Source of the DNA: Escherichia sp. MOD1-EC7003
GTDB lineage: Bacteria; Pseudomonadota; Gammaproteobacteria; Enterobacterales; Enterobacteriaceae
Assembly (NCBI RefSeq): GCF_002965065.1
Contig: NZ_PTRE01000020.1
Span: forward strand, 1-54,900
Direction: 5' to 3'
Length of the DNA stretch: 54,900 nucleotides
Below are positions 1 to 10,763 of the stretch, one piece after another. Numbering within the stretch: the first letter of the stretch is position 1; every line of letters starts with the position of its first letter. The notes beneath the pieces were generated by a model. It had not been told where the DNA came from and did not search any database. It worked only from the letters and a program-made list of their open reading frames with translations. The translations under genes were made by a program, and so were the position numbers.

Positions 1-177
1 ATAGGGAGTTATTCCGGCCTGACAAGAGGAAATTTAAAATAATTTTCCGACCGCGCATTTTTTCAGCAAAACAACTGTGAATGTGCCATAAAACAAGCAA
101 TTTGCTGTTTTTGCAACCGTAATCACACTTCCTGGTGGCATACTAAGGAGGAATAAAAAGAAAAAGGAAGATAAGTA

Positions 178-870
178 ATGCCTTTAAGCGCACAACAGTT
201 AGCTGCACAGAAAAACCTTTCGTATGTTCTGGCTGAGAAGCTGGCGCAACGGATCTTAAAAGGTGAATATAAACCCGGCACCATTCTGCCTGGTGAAATT
301 GAGCTGGGCGAGCAATTTGGAGTGAGTCGTACAGCGGTACGCGAAGCGGTCAAGACGTTAACAGCAAAAGGGATGGTTTTACCGCGCCCACGAATTGGTA
401 CCCGGGTCATGCCACAATCGAACTGGAATTTTCTTGATCAGGAATTGCTTACCTGGTGGATGACAGAAGAGAACTTTCATCAGGTCATCGATCACTTTCT
501 GGTTATGCGTATCTGTCTGGAACCGCAAGCCTGCCTACTGGCAGCGACGGTAGGTAACGCAGAACAGAAAGCGCGGCTCAATACATTAATGGCCGAAATG
601 GCGGCATTAAAAGAGAACTTTCGCCGGGAACGCTGGATTGAGGTCGATATGGCCTGGCATGAGCATATTTATGAAATGAGCGCCAATCCGTTTTTGACCT
701 CATTCGCCTCGCTATTCCATTCGGTTTATCACACTTACTTCACATCAATAACCAGCGACACAGTGATAAAGCTGGATCTGCACCAGGCGATTGTCGATGC
801 GATTATCCAAAGCGATGGCAACGCGGCATTTAAAGCTTGTCAAGCACTGCTACGCTCACCTGATAAGTGA
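178..870 (+). CDS. yieP: GntR/FadR-family transcriptional regulator YieP
   Basis: This is a 230-residue DNA-binding regulator. Residues about 12-80 form a GntR winged helix (the stretch around GVSRTAVREAVKTL is the recognition region) and about 95-220 an all-helical FCD ligand domain, with acidic and His residues in DMAWHEHIYE and HSVYHTYF that in this family often bind a metal or small acid. Length and sequence agree with K-12 YieP as I remember it. An AAGGAAG ribosome-binding site lies 7 bases before the ATG. In K-12 it precedes the transporter gene hsrA, as it does here, but hsrA is broken. The ligand cannot be read from the sequence. Confidence 0.95.
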   Translation: MPLSAQQLAAQKNLSYVLAEKLAQRILKGEYKPGTILPGEIELGEQFGVSRTAVREAVKTLTAKGMVLPRPRIGTRVMPQSNWNFLDQELLTWWMTEENFHQVIDHFLVMRICLEPQACLLAATVGNAEQKARLNTLMAEMAALKENFRRERWIEVDMAWHEHIYEMSANPFLTSFASLFHSVYHTYFTSITSDTVIKLDLHQAIVDAIIQSDGNAAFKACQALLRSPDK

Positions 871-892
871 TAACCAGATAACAGGACATTGA

Positions 893-1176
893 GTGAGCGA
901 TAAAAAGAAGCGCAGTATGGCAGGTTTGCCGTGGATCGCAGCGATGGTCTTCTTTGATGTAGGCACTTGATGCCACTATTCTGAATACTGTCTTACCCGC
1001 AATCGCTCATAGCCTTAATCGTTCTCCTCTCGCGATGCAATCAGCCATCATCAGTTATACGCTGACGGTGGCGATATGCAGCAATGTTCATGCTTTTGAA
1101 AACAACCGATGGTAATAATCTGATCAAAAGACAGCGTAAATCTAAGCCGAACCGCGTTCCATCAGAATCGGAGTAA
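893..1176 (+). pseudogene. hsrA: hsrA remnant (MFS transporter), internally deleted and frameshifted
   Basis: A GTG start 22 bases after yieP opens SDKKKRSMAGLPWIAAM, the N-terminus of the 475-residue MFS transporter HsrA. One extra base near 955 and a stop at 968-970 break the frame, although the next ~100 bases still encode, in another frame, the following residues up to [12 protein letters not shown]. At about 1073 the sequence jumps to the C-terminal coding end ([12 protein letters not shown] to VPSESE, stop 1174-1176). About 1.1 kb of transmembrane coding sequence is missing. The tail overlaps the 3' end of convergent rbsR by 35 bases. No functional transporter can be made. Recognition rests on memory of the K-12 protein. 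Confidence 0.87.
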
Positions 1177-2134
1177 GTTGTAATCGTTGTTGCTGAAGGG
1201 TCGGCTGGGTTATTCGATGGATGAGTACATCAATCGCCAACTCCCCCAGTTCATCTTTCGGTTGATGGATAGTGGTGAGCGGTGGCGTCATAAAGCTTGC
1301 CAGTTCGATATCGTCATAGCCAATCACAGCCATATCCTGCGGAACCTGTAACTCTGCCTGATATAGCGCCTGGTAAACGCCAACTGCCATCGCGTCATTT
1401 CCGGTAAAGATGGCCTGAGGACGCAGCGGATGTGATAACAGTTGGCGCATGGCGTCAAACCCGCCGTTAAATTCAAAATCACCCGTGACTTCATAGCCAT
1501 CAGGAATGTTGAGCCCCGCACGTTTCATCGCCGCCCGATAACCTTCCAACCGCAGGCGCGCCGGTGTTTTATCCAGCGGGCCAGTAATACAGGCGATACG
1601 AGTATGACCTTTGTCGATCAGATACTGCGTCGCTAAGTCTCCTCCCAGCAACGAGTTATCCTGAATGAGATCGCTGTCGCCATCAAACGGCGCCCAGTCC
1701 ATCATCACTGTAGGCACTGTTGGATAACGTTGCATGATTTCACGCGAAGGCTGATGTGTTTCGGTGCACAGTAACAGCAAGCCATCAACGCGTTTTTGCA
1801 TCAGCGTTTCCAGATTGCGATTCATCCGCTGCTCATCGCCTTCGGTATTGCAAAGAACAAGACTATAACCGCGCTCGAAGCAGCTGCGTTCAACGCCACG
1901 CACCAGTTCAGAATAGAAAGGATTGGTACTGGCAGTGATCAACATGCCAATAGTATGAGTTTGATTGAGCTTGAGGCTACGCGCCAGAGCTGATGGCGCG
2001 TAATTAAGTTCTTTAATCGCCGCTTCAACTTTGGCGGTAATCGCTTCACTGACGAAGCGATCTTTATTGATAACATGAGAAACTGTTGAGGTAGAAACGC
2101 CCGCCAGGCGGGCAACATCTTTCATTGTAGCCAA
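1142..2134 (-). CDS. rbsR: Ribose operon repressor RbsR
   Basis: A LacI-family repressor of 330 residues, the length of K-12 RbsR. The N-terminal helix-turn-helix ([22 protein letters not shown]) is followed by the hinge helix ([11 protein letters not shown]) and a periplasmic-binding-protein-like ribose-sensing domain (about 60-330). Ribose releases it from the operator before rbsD. It is the last gene of rbsDACBKR and starts 3 bases after the rbsK stop, so it is probably co-translated. Its 3' end overlaps the hsrA scar on the other strand. Confidence 0.97.
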
Positions 2135-2137
2135 GCG

Positions 2138-3067
2138 TCACCTCTGCCTGTCTAAAAATACGTCGATCTCTTCACGCCACGGTACGGAAGGTTGTGCACC
2201 CTTACGCGTTACGGCAATCGCAGCGGCGGCATGGGCAAAACGAATCGCCTCTGGTAATGGTTTTTCTTCCAGTAATGCCGTAATCAACGCGCCGTTAAAA
2301 GTGTCTCCGGCAGCGATGGTATCGACAGCCTGTACCCGGAATCCAGGAACGCGCTGACCTTCACCATTTACACTCGCCCACACGCCACGACTTCCTAAAG
2401 TAACCAGTACGGTACGGATACCTTTTTCATGCAGTACCTGCGCCGCCTTCGCTGCATCTTCATCATTTTCAATACGAATACCGGTGAGCTTTTCTGCTTC
2501 CGTTTCGTTTGGTGTAATAATATCCACCAGCGCCAGCAGCTCATCAGGAAGTTCGCGAGCCGGAGCCGGGTTAAGCGCAACGATAGTTTTATTTTGATGG
2601 GCGATTTTCGCCGCTGCCATCACACTTTCGAGTGGTGATTCCAGCTGCATTAATAATGCCGACGCGTTGGCAATACGCTCACGTTGTGCTTCCACCAGCG
2701 CCGGGGAAAGGGCCGCATTAGCGCCAGCATGAATACCGATGACATTCTCACCTTCGCCATTAACAAAAATCAGCGCCACACCTGTTGATTCGCCTTTGAT
2801 CACGCTGACCGGAGAAATATCGATGTTATCAGTGGCAAGCTGCTGGCGAACGCTCTCACCAATGCTGTCATCCCCCGTACAAGCAATAAACGCGATATTC
2901 GCACCGCTACGCCCTGCTGCCACCGCCTGATTCGCGCCTTTACCGCCGAATGCGACTTGGTAGTGGTTACCGGTTACGGTTTCACCTGGAGTAGGAAAAG
3001 ATTGAAGATTAAGAATGTGGTCAGCATTAATGCTGCCAAGAACAACGAGGCTGCCTGCGTTTTGCAT
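2138..3067 (-). CDS. rbsK: Ribokinase RbsK
   Basis: A PfkB-family sugar kinase of 309 residues that phosphorylates D-ribose to ribose-5-phosphate with ATP in the cytoplasm. Family signatures are seen: N-terminal GSINAD, the glycine-rich GGKGANQAVAAGR, the NPAPARELPDELL/PNETEAEKL region, and the C-terminal DTIAAGDTFNGAL motif with the catalytic Asp. The frame is open upstream to 3094, but I chose the ATG at 3067 because it gives the MQNAGSLVVLG N-terminus of K-12 RbsK and has a GGA ribosome-binding site nearby. It acts after RbsABC uptake and RbsD anomer conversion. Confidence 0.97.
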   Translation of the reverse strand: MQNAGSLVVLGSINADHILNLQSFPTPGETVTGNHYQVAFGGKGANQAVAAGRSGANIAFIACTGDDSIGESVRQQLATDNIDISPVSVIKGESTGVALIFVNGEGENVIGIHAGANAALSPALVEAQRERIANASALLMQLESPLESVMAAAKIAHQNKTIVALNPAPARELPDELLALVDIITPNETEAEKLTGIRIENDEDAAKAAQVLHEKGIRTVLVTLGSRGVWASVNGEGQRVPGFRVQAVDTIAAGDTFNGALITALLEEKPLPEAIRFAHAAAAIAVTRKGAQPSVPWREEIDVFLDRQR

Positions 3068-3080
3068 ATTCGGGATGTCC

Positions 3081-3190
3081 ATAAAATGCGCCACCGTGTT
3101 AGGGTGGCGCGTGCCCTGCTTTTCTTTATATTACACGTTCATCTGTCGATGACGCATTTATGTCACCATCAGGTCATACAACCTGATTAA
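3081..3190 (-). ncRNA. rbsZ: rbsB-rbsK intercistronic hairpins; candidate RbsZ 3'UTR sRNA
   Basis: The 125-base gap between rbsB and rbsK holds two hairpins on the minus strand. A 7-bp stem (ATCAGGT/ACCTGAT, 3168-3187) sits just after the rbsB stop. A GC-rich 8-bp stem (GCGCCACC/GGTGGCGC, 3088-3110) is followed by ATTTTAT, like a weak terminator or attenuator. In E. coli an Hfq-bound RNA, RbsZ, is known from the 3' end of rbsB. The hairpins are seen; that this strain makes the RNA, and its exact ends, are inference. The stem would also lower rbsKR expression relative to rbsDACB. Confidence 0.45.
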
Positions 3191-3192
3191 AA

Positions 3193-4083
3193 CTACTGCT
3201 TAACAACCAGTTTCAGATCAACCGGATACTTAGCCTGAACTTTCTCGCCTTTCAGTACTTTATCGGCGGTTTCGACGCCTTTCGCGCCAATCTGATCGGG
3301 TAGCTGAGCGATAGTCGCTGCTAGTTTGCCATCATTTACCGCTTTTTCGCCATCCGGTGTACCGTCAAATCCGACGACCATCACATCCGATTTACCGGCA
3401 GTTTGCAGTGCGCGCAGCGCGCCCAGCGCCATTTCATCATTCTGCGCGAATACAGCCTGAACATCCGGGTGAGCGGTCAACAGGTTCTGCATTACGTTCA
3501 AACCTTTGGTGCGGTCAAAATCTGCCGGCTGGCTGGCAAGAACATTAAACTTGTGAGCAGCAACGGCCTGCTGGAAGCCTTCGCCACGTTCACGGGCTGC
3601 GGATGTACCGGCAATGCCTTGCAGCTCGATAACTTTGGCACCTTCGCCCGCTTTCTTCGCGATGTAATCACCCGCAATTTTGCCGCCCAGTACGTTATCA
3701 GAAGCAATGTGGCTCACCACTTCACCTTTCGTTGCCTGGCGGTCAAGAGTGATAACCGGGATGTTCGCCTGGTTAGCCATCTTCACTGCATTACCCACGG
3801 CGTCAGAGTCGGTCGGGTTAATCAGCAAAATTTTGGTGCCGCGAACGGTTAAGTCCTGCACGTTAGCCAGCTCTTTCGCAGGGTTGTTCTGGGAGTCCAG
3901 CACCACCAGGTTATAGCCGAGTTTATCTGCCTCTTTCTGCGCGCCATCTTTCAACGATACAAAGAACGGGTTATTAAGCGTGGAAACCACCAGCGCGATG
4001 GTGTCTTTTGCCATCGCATTCGCACTGACGGTGGCGCTTAGCGCAACAGCGGAAACCAGGGTAGCCAGTTTTTTCATGTTCAT
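3193..4083 (-). CDS. rbsB: Periplasmic ribose-binding protein RbsB
   Basis: A 296-residue periplasmic-binding protein that delivers ribose to RbsAC and also serves the Trg chemoreceptor in E. coli. A Sec signal peptide ([20 protein letters not shown], cleaved after ANAMA) is followed by a two-lobed sugar-binding fold starting [16 protein letters not shown]. The frame extends two codons upstream to a TTG, but the ATG at 4083 gives the known MNMKKL N-terminus and has AGGA about 8 bases upstream. It lies 24 bases after rbsC. High expression of the binding protein relative to rbsK fits the hairpins that follow. Confidence 0.97.
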   Translation of the reverse strand: MNMKKLATLVSAVALSATVSANAMAKDTIALVVSTLNNPFFVSLKDGAQKEADKLGYNLVVLDSQNNPAKELANVQDLTVRGTKILLINPTDSDAVGNAVKMANQANIPVITLDRQATKGEVVSHIASDNVLGGKIAGDYIAKKAGEGAKVIELQGIAGTSAARERGEGFQQAVAAHKFNVLASQPADFDRTKGLNVMQNLLTAHPDVQAVFAQNDEMALGALRALQTAGKSDVMVVGFDGTPDGEKAVNDGKLAATIAQLPDQIGAKGVETADKVLKGEKVQAKYPVDLKLVVKQ

Positions 4084-4107
4084 ATTCAAGATGTCCTGTA
4101 GTCGTTA

Positions 4108-5073
4108 TTACTGCTTTTTGTTGTCTACCAGCACCGCCAGCAAAATCACCACCGCTTTGACGATCATCTGGTAATAGGAGGAAACACCTAACAAATTCAA
4201 TCCATTATTAAGGAAGCCAAGAATTAATGCGCCGATCAACGTCCCAACAATGCGGCCTTTACCACCCGCCAGGCTCGTACCGCCCAGAACCACAGCAGCA
4301 ATAGCATCCAGCTCATAGCCAGTCCCCGCCGTGGGTTGCGCGGAGGAGAGACGTGCCACTTCAATGATCCCGGCCAGCGATGCCAACAGACCACAAAGAG
4401 AATAGACAATGATTTTGATTTTATTGACGTTGATACCAGAAAGACGCGTTGCCGCTTCGTTACCGCCCAGCGCGTAGATGTAACGCCCCAAACGCGTGTG
4501 ATGCAGCATGTACCAGGCCGCGAGGAAGACAATCCCCATGATCCAGACTGGCGTCGGTACACCCAAAGGACGGCCAATACCAAACCAACCGAACAGATCG
4601 GCGTTCTCAGTAAAGCCGGTATTTACCGGGCTACCATTGGTGTAAACCATGGTCACGCCGCGCAGTAAAAGCATCATAACCAGCGTAGCAATAAACGCCT
4701 GGACGCGACCTTTCGCGACAATTACCCCGGTTACCGCACCAATTGCGGCACCTAACGCGAGAGCGGCAACGACAGCCACCAGCGCATTGACTTCAATGCC
4801 GACGATAGATGCAGCAACTGCGCCGGTCAGCGCCAACAGAGAACCTACCGACAAGTCGATGCCCGACGTCAGGATCACCAGCGTCATCCCGACCGCCATA
4901 ATGGCATTCACCGAGGTTTGCTGGAGAATATTGAATAAGTTATTGATAGTGAAAAAATTCGGACTTAACGTCGAGACAATCGCGATCAGCACCAGCAGAG
5001 CGATAAGCGATTTCTGCTCCATCAGCCACGCTTTCGTGAAATAACGGCGACCAGAGACAGTCTGGGTTGTCAT
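4108..5073 (-). CDS. rbsC: Ribose ABC transporter permease RbsC
   Basis: An inner-membrane permease of 321 residues, the K-12 length, with about ten hydrophobic segments; LIALLVLIAIVSTLSP is the first and VKAVVILLAVLVDNKK the last. GIDLSVGSLLALTGA and DAIAAVVLGGTSLAGGKG are typical of the RbsC/AraH/XylH family, the second lying in the loop that meets the ATPase. It works as a dimer with RbsA in the membrane. Four bases separate it from the rbsA stop. Confidence 0.97.
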   Translation of the reverse strand: MTTQTVSGRRYFTKAWLMEQKSLIALLVLIAIVSTLSPNFFTINNLFNILQQTSVNAIMAVGMTLVILTSGIDLSVGSLLALTGAVAASIVGIEVNALVAVVAALALGAAIGAVTGVIVAKGRVQAFIATLVMMLLLRGVTMVYTNGSPVNTGFTENADLFGWFGIGRPLGVPTPVWIMGIVFLAAWYMLHHTRLGRYIYALGGNEAATRLSGINVNKIKIIVYSLCGLLASLAGIIEVARLSSAQPTAGTGYELDAIAAVVLGGTSLAGGKGRIVGTLIGALILGFLNNGLNLLGVSSYYQMIVKAVVILLAVLVDNKKQ

Positions 5074-5077
5074 TTTT

Positions 5078-6583
5078 TTACTCCTGATTCACGCGATTAA
5101 GCTTGCCCACAGCGGCAGCCATTAACACTTCCTGGGTGGCCTGCTCACGAGTAAATTCCCCGCTGAGATGCCCTTCATGCATGACGATGATGCGATCGCT
5201 CATGCCTAATACTTCTGGCATCTCCGATGACACCAGAATGATGCTCAAACCATCGGCTTTGAACTGGTTAATCAGTTGATAGATCTCTTTTTTCGCGCCG
5301 ACATCTACGCCACGGGTAGGCTCATCAAGGATCAACACTTTGGGGCGTGTCATCAGACCGCGGGCAATCGCCACTTTTTGCTGATTGCCACCAGAAAGCA
5401 GACCAATTGCCTGTTCCATCGACGGCGTTTTCACATTAAACAGACGAATAAAATCACTCACTGCCTGCTGTTCATCGGCATGCTTCAAACTGCCACCAGT
5501 ACGGCTGAAGTAGCGCAGCGCAGTCAGAGACATGTTCTCTTTTACTGACATGCCCAGCACCAGACCGTCGCGTTTACGGTCTTCAGAGATATACACAATG
5601 CCGTTTGCCAGGCCATCCTGCGGTGAACGGGTAACGACTTCATGCCCATCCAGGGTCACGTAACCGCTGGTGCGCGGCAGTGCGCCGTAGAGCACTTTCA
5701 TCAGTTCGGTACGACCTGCGCCCATCAAACCAGAGACGCCAAGAATTTCACCTTTGCGTAAGGTAAAAGAGACATCGTTAACGCCAGGTCCGCAGAGATT
5801 ATCGACTTTCAGGTGGATGTCTCCCGGCGCTTTGTCCAGGTGTGGATATTGATCTTCCAGCTTGCGACCCACCATCATCTCAATCAGCGAATTCTCGGTC
5901 AGTGATGCCACTTCGCGCTCAGCAATAAATTGCCCGTCACGAAAAACGGTAACGTCATCGCAAATCTCGAAGATTTCTTTCATGCGGTGGGAGATATAGA
6001 CAATACCGCGGCCTTGCGATTTTAGTTCGCGGATGACGCGGAACAGGGATTCGGTTTCGGTATCGGTCAGCGCATCGGTCGGTTCATCCATAATGATAAC
6101 TTTCGACTCAAAGCTCAGCACTTTGGCAATTTCAACCATCTGTTGGTCACCGATGGAAAGATCGCCCACCAGCTTGTCGCTTTTAAAGCGCAGGTTCAGT
6201 TTAGCCAGCAATTTATCCGCTTCGGCATACATGGTTTTCCAGTCAATTTTGCCAAAGAGATTAACAAACTCACGACCGAGGAAAATGTTTTCTGCAATGG
6301 TCAACTGCGGGATCAGGTTCAGCTCCTGGTGGATAATCCCAATCCCGGCTTCCTGGGAAGATTTCGGCCCGGTAAATGTCGTTTCTTTCCCCAACCATAA
6401 AAGCGTACCGGCATCGCGTGTATAGATACCAGTAAGCACTTTCATCATGGTGGATTTACCCGCGCCGTTTTCGCCCACCAGCGCCATCACGCGGCCCGGA
6501 TAGACATTTAACGCAGCGCCCGAGAGGGCTTTTACGCCCGGGAAGGCTTTATCGATGCCTTTTAGCTGAAGTAATGCTTCCAT
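5078..6583 (-). CDS. rbsA: Ribose ABC transporter ATPase RbsA
   Basis: A 501-residue protein of two fused ABC cassettes that energises ribose import. The first has a full Walker A (GENGAGKST, residues 37-45), an atypical signature LSIGDQQ and Walker [13 protein letters not shown]. The second has a degenerate Walker A (GLMGAGRT), signature LSGGNQQ and Walker [13 protein letters not shown]. One consensus and one degenerate site is the usual pattern of sugar importers of this class. It starts 7 bases after the rbsD stop. Confidence 0.97.
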   Translation of the reverse strand: MEALLQLKGIDKAFPGVKALSGAALNVYPGRVMALVGENGAGKSTMMKVLTGIYTRDAGTLLWLGKETTFTGPKSSQEAGIGIIHQELNLIPQLTIAENIFLGREFVNLFGKIDWKTMYAEADKLLAKLNLRFKSDKLVGDLSIGDQQMVEIAKVLSFESKVIIMDEPTDALTDTETESLFRVIRELKSQGRGIVYISHRMKEIFEICDDVTVFRDGQFIAEREVASLTENSLIEMMVGRKLEDQYPHLDKAPGDIHLKVDNLCGPGVNDVSFTLRKGEILGVSGLMGAGRTELMKVLYGALPRTSGYVTLDGHEVVTRSPQDGLANGIVYISEDRKRDGLVLGMSVKENMSLTALRYFSRTGGSLKHADEQQAVSDFIRLFNVKTPSMEQAIGLLSGGNQQKVAIARGLMTRPKVLILDEPTRGVDVGAKKEIYQLINQFKADGLSIILVSSEMPEVLGMSDRIIVMHEGHLSGEFTREQATQEVLMAAAVGKLNRVNQE

Positions 6584-6590
6584 GACGGCC

Positions 6591-7010
6591 TCAAAACGTC
6601 ACGCCAGCACAGAGAATGATATTCGCATACGGAGAACATTCTCCGCTGCGAATTACCGCCTGACTTTCTGCGGTGTGTTGTTTGAATTTTTCATGCGTGG
6701 TGTAACGAATTTCAATGGTATTTCCCTGGTGTTTTTGCAGCAGCTCAAGGTGAGAGAGCAACGTTTCGTGGAGTTGTGGATTATGTTGTTTGATCTCTTC
6801 CGCGATAATGGCAGCCTCGACCTGCATTTCATTTGTGACGACGCCCAGCACCTGCATAAAAGAAGGTACCCCCTGGGTTAATGCCATATCGATACGCGTT
6901 GTACTTTTGGGAATGGGTAAACCTGCATCACACACCACCAGCGTATCGGTATGTCCCAGACGGGAGATCACCGATGAAATATCAGAATTAAGAACGGTGC
7001 CTTTTTTCAT
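6591..7010 (-). CDS. rbsD: D-ribose pyranase RbsD
   Basis: A 139-residue enzyme that interconverts beta-pyranose and beta-furanose forms of ribose, giving RbsK its substrate. His20 in the [18 protein letters not shown] segment is the family's catalytic residue, and the C-terminal [12 protein letters not shown] is conserved. The open frame runs up to 7076 through the operator, so the ATG at 7010 (N-terminus [10 protein letters not shown], preceded by TGGAG) is the true start. It is the first gene of the rbs operon. Confidence 0.96.
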   Translation of the reverse strand: MKKGTVLNSDISSVISRLGHTDTLVVCDAGLPIPKSTTRIDMALTQGVPSFMQVLGVVTNEMQVEAAIIAEEIKQHNPQLHETLLSHLELLQKHQGNTIEIRYTTHEKFKQHTAESQAVIRSGECSPYANIILCAGVTF

Positions 7011-7020
7011 TTTTTCTCCA

Positions 7021-7040
7021 TCAGCGAAACGTTTCGCTGA
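7021..7040 (-). promoter_or_regulatory. RbsR operator
   Basis: A perfect 20-bp palindrome, TCAGCGAAAC plus its reverse complement, centred 20 bases upstream of the rbsD start. The central CGAAACGTTTCG is the classic LacI/GalR-family operator shape and agrees with the known E. coli rbs operator. RbsR bound here would block the rbs promoter just upstream (TTAAACT near 7049 is a plausible -10). Confidence 0.9.
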
Positions 7041-7089
7041 CCCACAGTTTAATCCTGACTGAGTCAGGAAAACCATCGTGACGTTACGG

Positions 7090-7111
7090 AAATGTGATCA
7101 ACCTCGAAACG
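7090..7111 (-). promoter_or_regulatory. CRP site of the rbs promoter
   Basis: On the minus strand TTCGA-N6-TCACA lies within a 22-base window whose right half matches the CRP consensus (GATCACATTT) and whose left half is weaker. It lies about 50-70 bp upstream of the operator, a normal place for class I/II activation by cAMP-CRP, as known for E. coli rbs. An adjacent CGAAACGTTTTAC resembles a second, imperfect RbsR half-operator. Confidence 0.65.
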
Positions 7112-7130
7112 TTTTACATGGTGATTAACC

Positions 7131-7170
7131 ATGAAAACAAAAACGCCCCCTTGTGGAGAAAGGAGGCGTC
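7131..7170 (-). terminator. kup terminator
   Basis: Just past the kup stop (7176-7178) the minus strand has a GC-rich stem, ACGCCTCC pairing with GGGGGCGT with one mismatch, followed by a T-rich run (TTTTTGTTTT). It separates kup from the rbs promoter region. Confidence 0.75.
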
Positions 7171-7175
7171 TGGCG

Positions 7176-9044
7176 TTAGATTTCGACCTGAGTACCCAGT
7201 TCGATAACCCTGTTTGGCGGAATTTCAAACTGATCCGGTGCGCGCAGCGCATTACGTTGCAACAGCAAGTACAGCTTGCCGCGCAGACGCAAATACCACG
7301 GGCGTTTGCCGAGGATCAACGACTCATGCGACATAAAGAAGGAGGTTTCCATCATCCGGCAACTTAACCCTTCCAGACCACAACGGTGGAAGACTTCTTC
7401 CACATTTGGCGTTTCCCGCCAGCCGTAACTTGCCACCACGCGCCAGAAAGTGGGCGATAGTTGTTCAATCTGTACCCGCCGAACGTTATGGACATATGGC
7501 GCGTCTTCAGTACGCAGGGTTAACAGAATAACCCGCTCATGCAATACCTTGTTATGTTTTAGGTTATGCATCAGCGCAAAGGGAATAACATTGAGTACAC
7601 GGGACATATACACTGCTGTTCCTGGCACGCGAACTGGCGGCGATTTCTCCAGCGAAGCAATCATCGCTTCCAGAGAGTTACCATGTTCATGCATCCGCCG
7701 CAGCAGACGGAAACGCTCGCTCTTCCAGGTGGTCATCACGATGAACATCACCGAACCGAGGCTCAGTGGCAACCAACCGCCGGAGAGCAGTTTATCGAGG
7801 TTAGCGGTGAACAATGGAATATCGACACAAAGGAAAGCAATCAGGATCAGCGCAACAAAATACTTATTCCAGTGCCAGTTCTGACGTGCCACGGTAGTCG
7901 AGAGAATAGACGTCAGTACCATCGTTCCTGTCACCGCAATCCCGTACGCCGCCGCGAGGTTGCTGGAGTGCTCAAAGCTGACAATCACAATCACGACCGC
8001 GACATAGAGCATCCAGTTCACAAACGGTATATAGATTTGCCCTGACTCCATTTCGGAGGTGTGAATAATGCGCATCGGCGACAAATATCCCAGACGAACC
8101 GCCTGACGCGTCAGTGAGAAAACGCCAGAAATAACCGCCTGGGAGGCAATTACCGTTGCCAGCGCGGCGATGATCAGCAGAGGGATCAATGCCCAGTCCG
8201 GTGCTAACAGAAAGAACGGGTTTTTAATCGCTTCCGGGTGCTTTAACAGTAGCGCCCCCTGGCCGAAATAGTTAAGAGTCAAAGAAGGCAATACAACGGT
8301 GAACCACGCCAGGCGAATAGGAAACTTACCAAAGTGTCCCATATCAGCATACAGCGCCTCGACACCCGTAATCGACAGCACCACCGCCCCTAATGCAATA
8401 AAAGAAACCGTTTTGTATTCAAGGAAGAAATGCACCGCCCACATCGGATTCAGCGCATGCAGCACTTCCGGGTTAGCAATAATGCTACGTAGCCCCAGTC
8501 CTGCCAGAATCAAAAACCAGGTCAGCATGATCGGCGCAAACAGCTTACCGACCATAGCAGTGCCATGTTTTTGAATCATAAAAAGTAAAGTAAGAACAAT
8601 GATTGAAAGGGGAACTATCCAGGTATCCAGCTGCGGGGCGACGATTTCCAGCCCTTCAATCGCTGACATCACCGAAATAGCGGGGGTTATGACGACTTCA
8701 CCATAGAAAAAGCTGCCGCCGATTAGCCCCATAATAACCAGAATAGAGGTCGTTCGCGCCGACGTATTACGCCCGGCAAGCGACATCAACGTAAGGATCC
8801 CCCCTTCACCGGCGTTATCTGCCCGCATTACGAAGGTGAGATATTTAATGGAAACCACAAAGATTAGCAGCCAGAAGATCAGCGATAGAAAGCCAAACAC
8901 AGCATCGCGTTCAACGCCAAAACCAAACTGGCCGGACAAACATTCACGAAGCGTATATAACGGGCTGGTACCAATATCGCCGTAGACAACTCCAATCGCC
9001 GCGAGGGTAATCGCGGGCAACGATTGCTTATTATCAGTGCTCAT
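7176..9044 (-). CDS. kup: Low-affinity potassium transporter Kup
   Basis: A 622-residue inner-membrane K+/H+ symporter, the same length as K-12 Kup (TrkD). The N-terminal ~440 residues carry about twelve membrane segments. The first contains the family signature [36 protein letters not shown] and [16 protein letters not shown] follow. The last ~170 residues are a hydrophilic cytoplasmic domain ending IELGTQVEI. It is transcribed away from ravA; the 222-base gap between their starts holds both promoters. Confidence 0.97.
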   Translation of the reverse strand: MSTDNKQSLPAITLAAIGVVYGDIGTSPLYTLRECLSGQFGFGVERDAVFGFLSLIFWLLIFVVSIKYLTFVMRADNAGEGGILTLMSLAGRNTSARTTSILVIMGLIGGSFFYGEVVITPAISVMSAIEGLEIVAPQLDTWIVPLSIIVLTLLFMIQKHGTAMVGKLFAPIMLTWFLILAGLGLRSIIANPEVLHALNPMWAVHFFLEYKTVSFIALGAVVLSITGVEALYADMGHFGKFPIRLAWFTVVLPSLTLNYFGQGALLLKHPEAIKNPFFLLAPDWALIPLLIIAALATVIASQAVISGVFSLTRQAVRLGYLSPMRIIHTSEMESGQIYIPFVNWMLYVAVVIVIVSFEHSSNLAAAYGIAVTGTMVLTSILSTTVARQNWHWNKYFVALILIAFLCVDIPLFTANLDKLLSGGWLPLSLGSVMFIVMTTWKSERFRLLRRMHEHGNSLEAMIASLEKSPPVRVPGTAVYMSRVLNVIPFALMHNLKHNKVLHERVILLTLRTEDAPYVHNVRRVQIEQLSPTFWRVVASYGWRETPNVEEVFHRCGLEGLSCRMMETSFFMSHESLILGKRPWYLRLRGKLYLLLQRNALRAPDQFEIPPNRVIELGTQVEI

Positions 9045-9266
9045 AGACTAGTCTTTCGTTGAAATATGAAATGTGTGCTTAGTCCCTTGGCCCACAAAAA
9101 AGCGCACAGTATGCACGATTAACCGCAAAATCGTACACCTAAATGCGGCTACATTAACCTGGCTCAAAGAAAAATAGCCCTCCTTTGAGACTCTTTTAGC
9201 CACCAGCAAGAAACGTCTATACTCGCAATTTATGCAGAACTTTTTACGAAAGGACGCCACTTCATT

Positions 9267-10763
9267 ATGGCTCACCCTCATTTATTAGCGGAAAGAATTT
9301 CCCGTCTGAGCAGTTCGCTGGAAAAGGGGCTTTATGAACGTAACCACGCCATCCGCTTGTGTTTGTTAGCGGCATTAAGTGGTGAAAGCGTGTTCCTCCT
9401 TGGCCCGCCAGGTATTGCCAAAAGTTTGATCGCCCGGCGCTTAAAATTCGCCTTTCAGAATGCCCGCGCGTTTGAATATCTGATGACCCGCTTCTCCACT
9501 CCGGAAGAAGTTTTTGGTCCCCTTTCTATTCAGGCGCTAAAAGATGAAGGGCGCTATGAACGTTTAACCAGCGGTTACCTGCCAGAAGCAGAAATTGTCT
9601 TTCTGGATGAGATCTGGAAAGCGGGCCCGGCAATTCTTAATACCTTGCTCACGGCCATTAACGAACGCCAGTTCCGCAACGGCGCACACGTAGAAAAAAT
9701 CCCGATGCGTTTGCTGGTGGCGGCCTCCAACGAGCTGCCGGAAGCCGACAGCAGTCTGGAAGCGCTCTATGACCGCATGCTGATTCGTCTGTGGTTAGAT
9801 AAAGTGCAGGATAAAGCGAATTTCCGTGCCATGCTGACCAGTCAACAGGATGAAAATGACAATCCGGTTCCGGCCTCCTTGCAGATCACAGATGAAGAAT
9901 ATGAACGCTGGCAGAAAGAGATTGATGAAATTACGCTGCCTGATCATGTATTTGAGCTGATTTTTATGCTGCGCCAGCAACTGGATAAATTACCGGATGC
10001 GCCTTATGTCTCCGATCGTCGCTGGAAAAAAGCGATCCGCTTATTGCAAGCCAGCGCCTTTTTTAGCGGTCGCAGTGCTGTTACCCCGGTTGATCTCATT
10101 TTGCTAAAAGATTGCCTGTGGTATGACGCCCAAAGCCTGAATTTAATTCAGCAACAAATTGATGTATTGATGACCGGTCATGCCTGGCAACAGCAAGGGA
10201 TGTTGACCCGCCTGGGCGCGATTGTGCAACGTCACCTGCAACTTCAGCAGCAACAAAGCGATAAAACAGCCTTAACGGTAATTCGTCTGGGCGGCATTTT
10301 CAGCCGTCGTCAGCAGTATCAACTTCCTGTCAACGTTACGGCTTCCACTCTGACTCTGCTGCTGCAAAAACCGTTAAAACTGCATGATATGGAAGTGGTT
10401 CATATCTCCTTTGAGCGTAGCGCGCTGGAACAGTGGCTGAGCAAAGGTGGTGAGATTCACGGCAAGCTGAACGGTATCGGCTTTGCCCAGAAACTGAATC
10501 TGGAAGTTGATAGCGCCCAACATCTGGTTGTACGCGATGTAAGTTTACAAGGCAGTACGCTTGCACTCCCCGGTTCATCGCCTGAAGGTCTGCCAGGTGA
10601 AATAAAACAACAACTGGAAGAGCTTGAAAGCGACTGGCGTAAGCAACACATTTTATTCAGTGAACAGCAAAAATGTCTGTTTATCCCTGGCGACTGGTTA
10701 GGTCGCATTGAAGCCAGCCTACAGGATGTCGGCACCCAGATTCGCCAGGCACAACAATGCTAA
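9267..10763 (+). CDS. ravA: MoxR-family AAA+ ATPase RavA
   Basis: A 498-residue AAA+ ATPase that in E. coli forms hexamers and binds the lysine decarboxylase LdcI (CadA) and, with ViaA, respiratory enzymes. Walker A is GPPGIAKS (46-53) and Walker B VFLDEI with Asp114-Glu115; a sensor/arginine region and a C-terminal domain (about 330-498) follow. The gene overlaps viaA by 7 bases, the expected ravA-viaA operon. Upstream TATACT near 9220 could be the -10; in K-12 the operon is induced in stationary phase. Confidence 0.97.
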   Translation: MAHPHLLAERISRLSSSLEKGLYERNHAIRLCLLAALSGESVFLLGPPGIAKSLIARRLKFAFQNARAFEYLMTRFSTPEEVFGPLSIQALKDEGRYERLTSGYLPEAEIVFLDEIWKAGPAILNTLLTAINERQFRNGAHVEKIPMRLLVAASNELPEADSSLEALYDRMLIRLWLDKVQDKANFRAMLTSQQDENDNPVPASLQITDEEYERWQKEIDEITLPDHVFELIFMLRQQLDKLPDAPYVSDRRWKKAIRLLQASAFFSGRSAVTPVDLILLKDCLWYDAQSLNLIQQQIDVLMTGHAWQQQGMLTRLGAIVQRHLQLQQQQSDKTALTVIRLGGIFSRRQQYQLPVNVTASTLTLLLQKPLKLHDMEVVHISFERSALEQWLSKGGEIHGKLNGIGFAQKLNLEVDSAQHLVVRDVSLQGSTLALPGSSPEGLPGEIKQQLEELESDWRKQHILFSEQQKCLFIPGDWLGRIEASLQDVGTQIRQAQQC

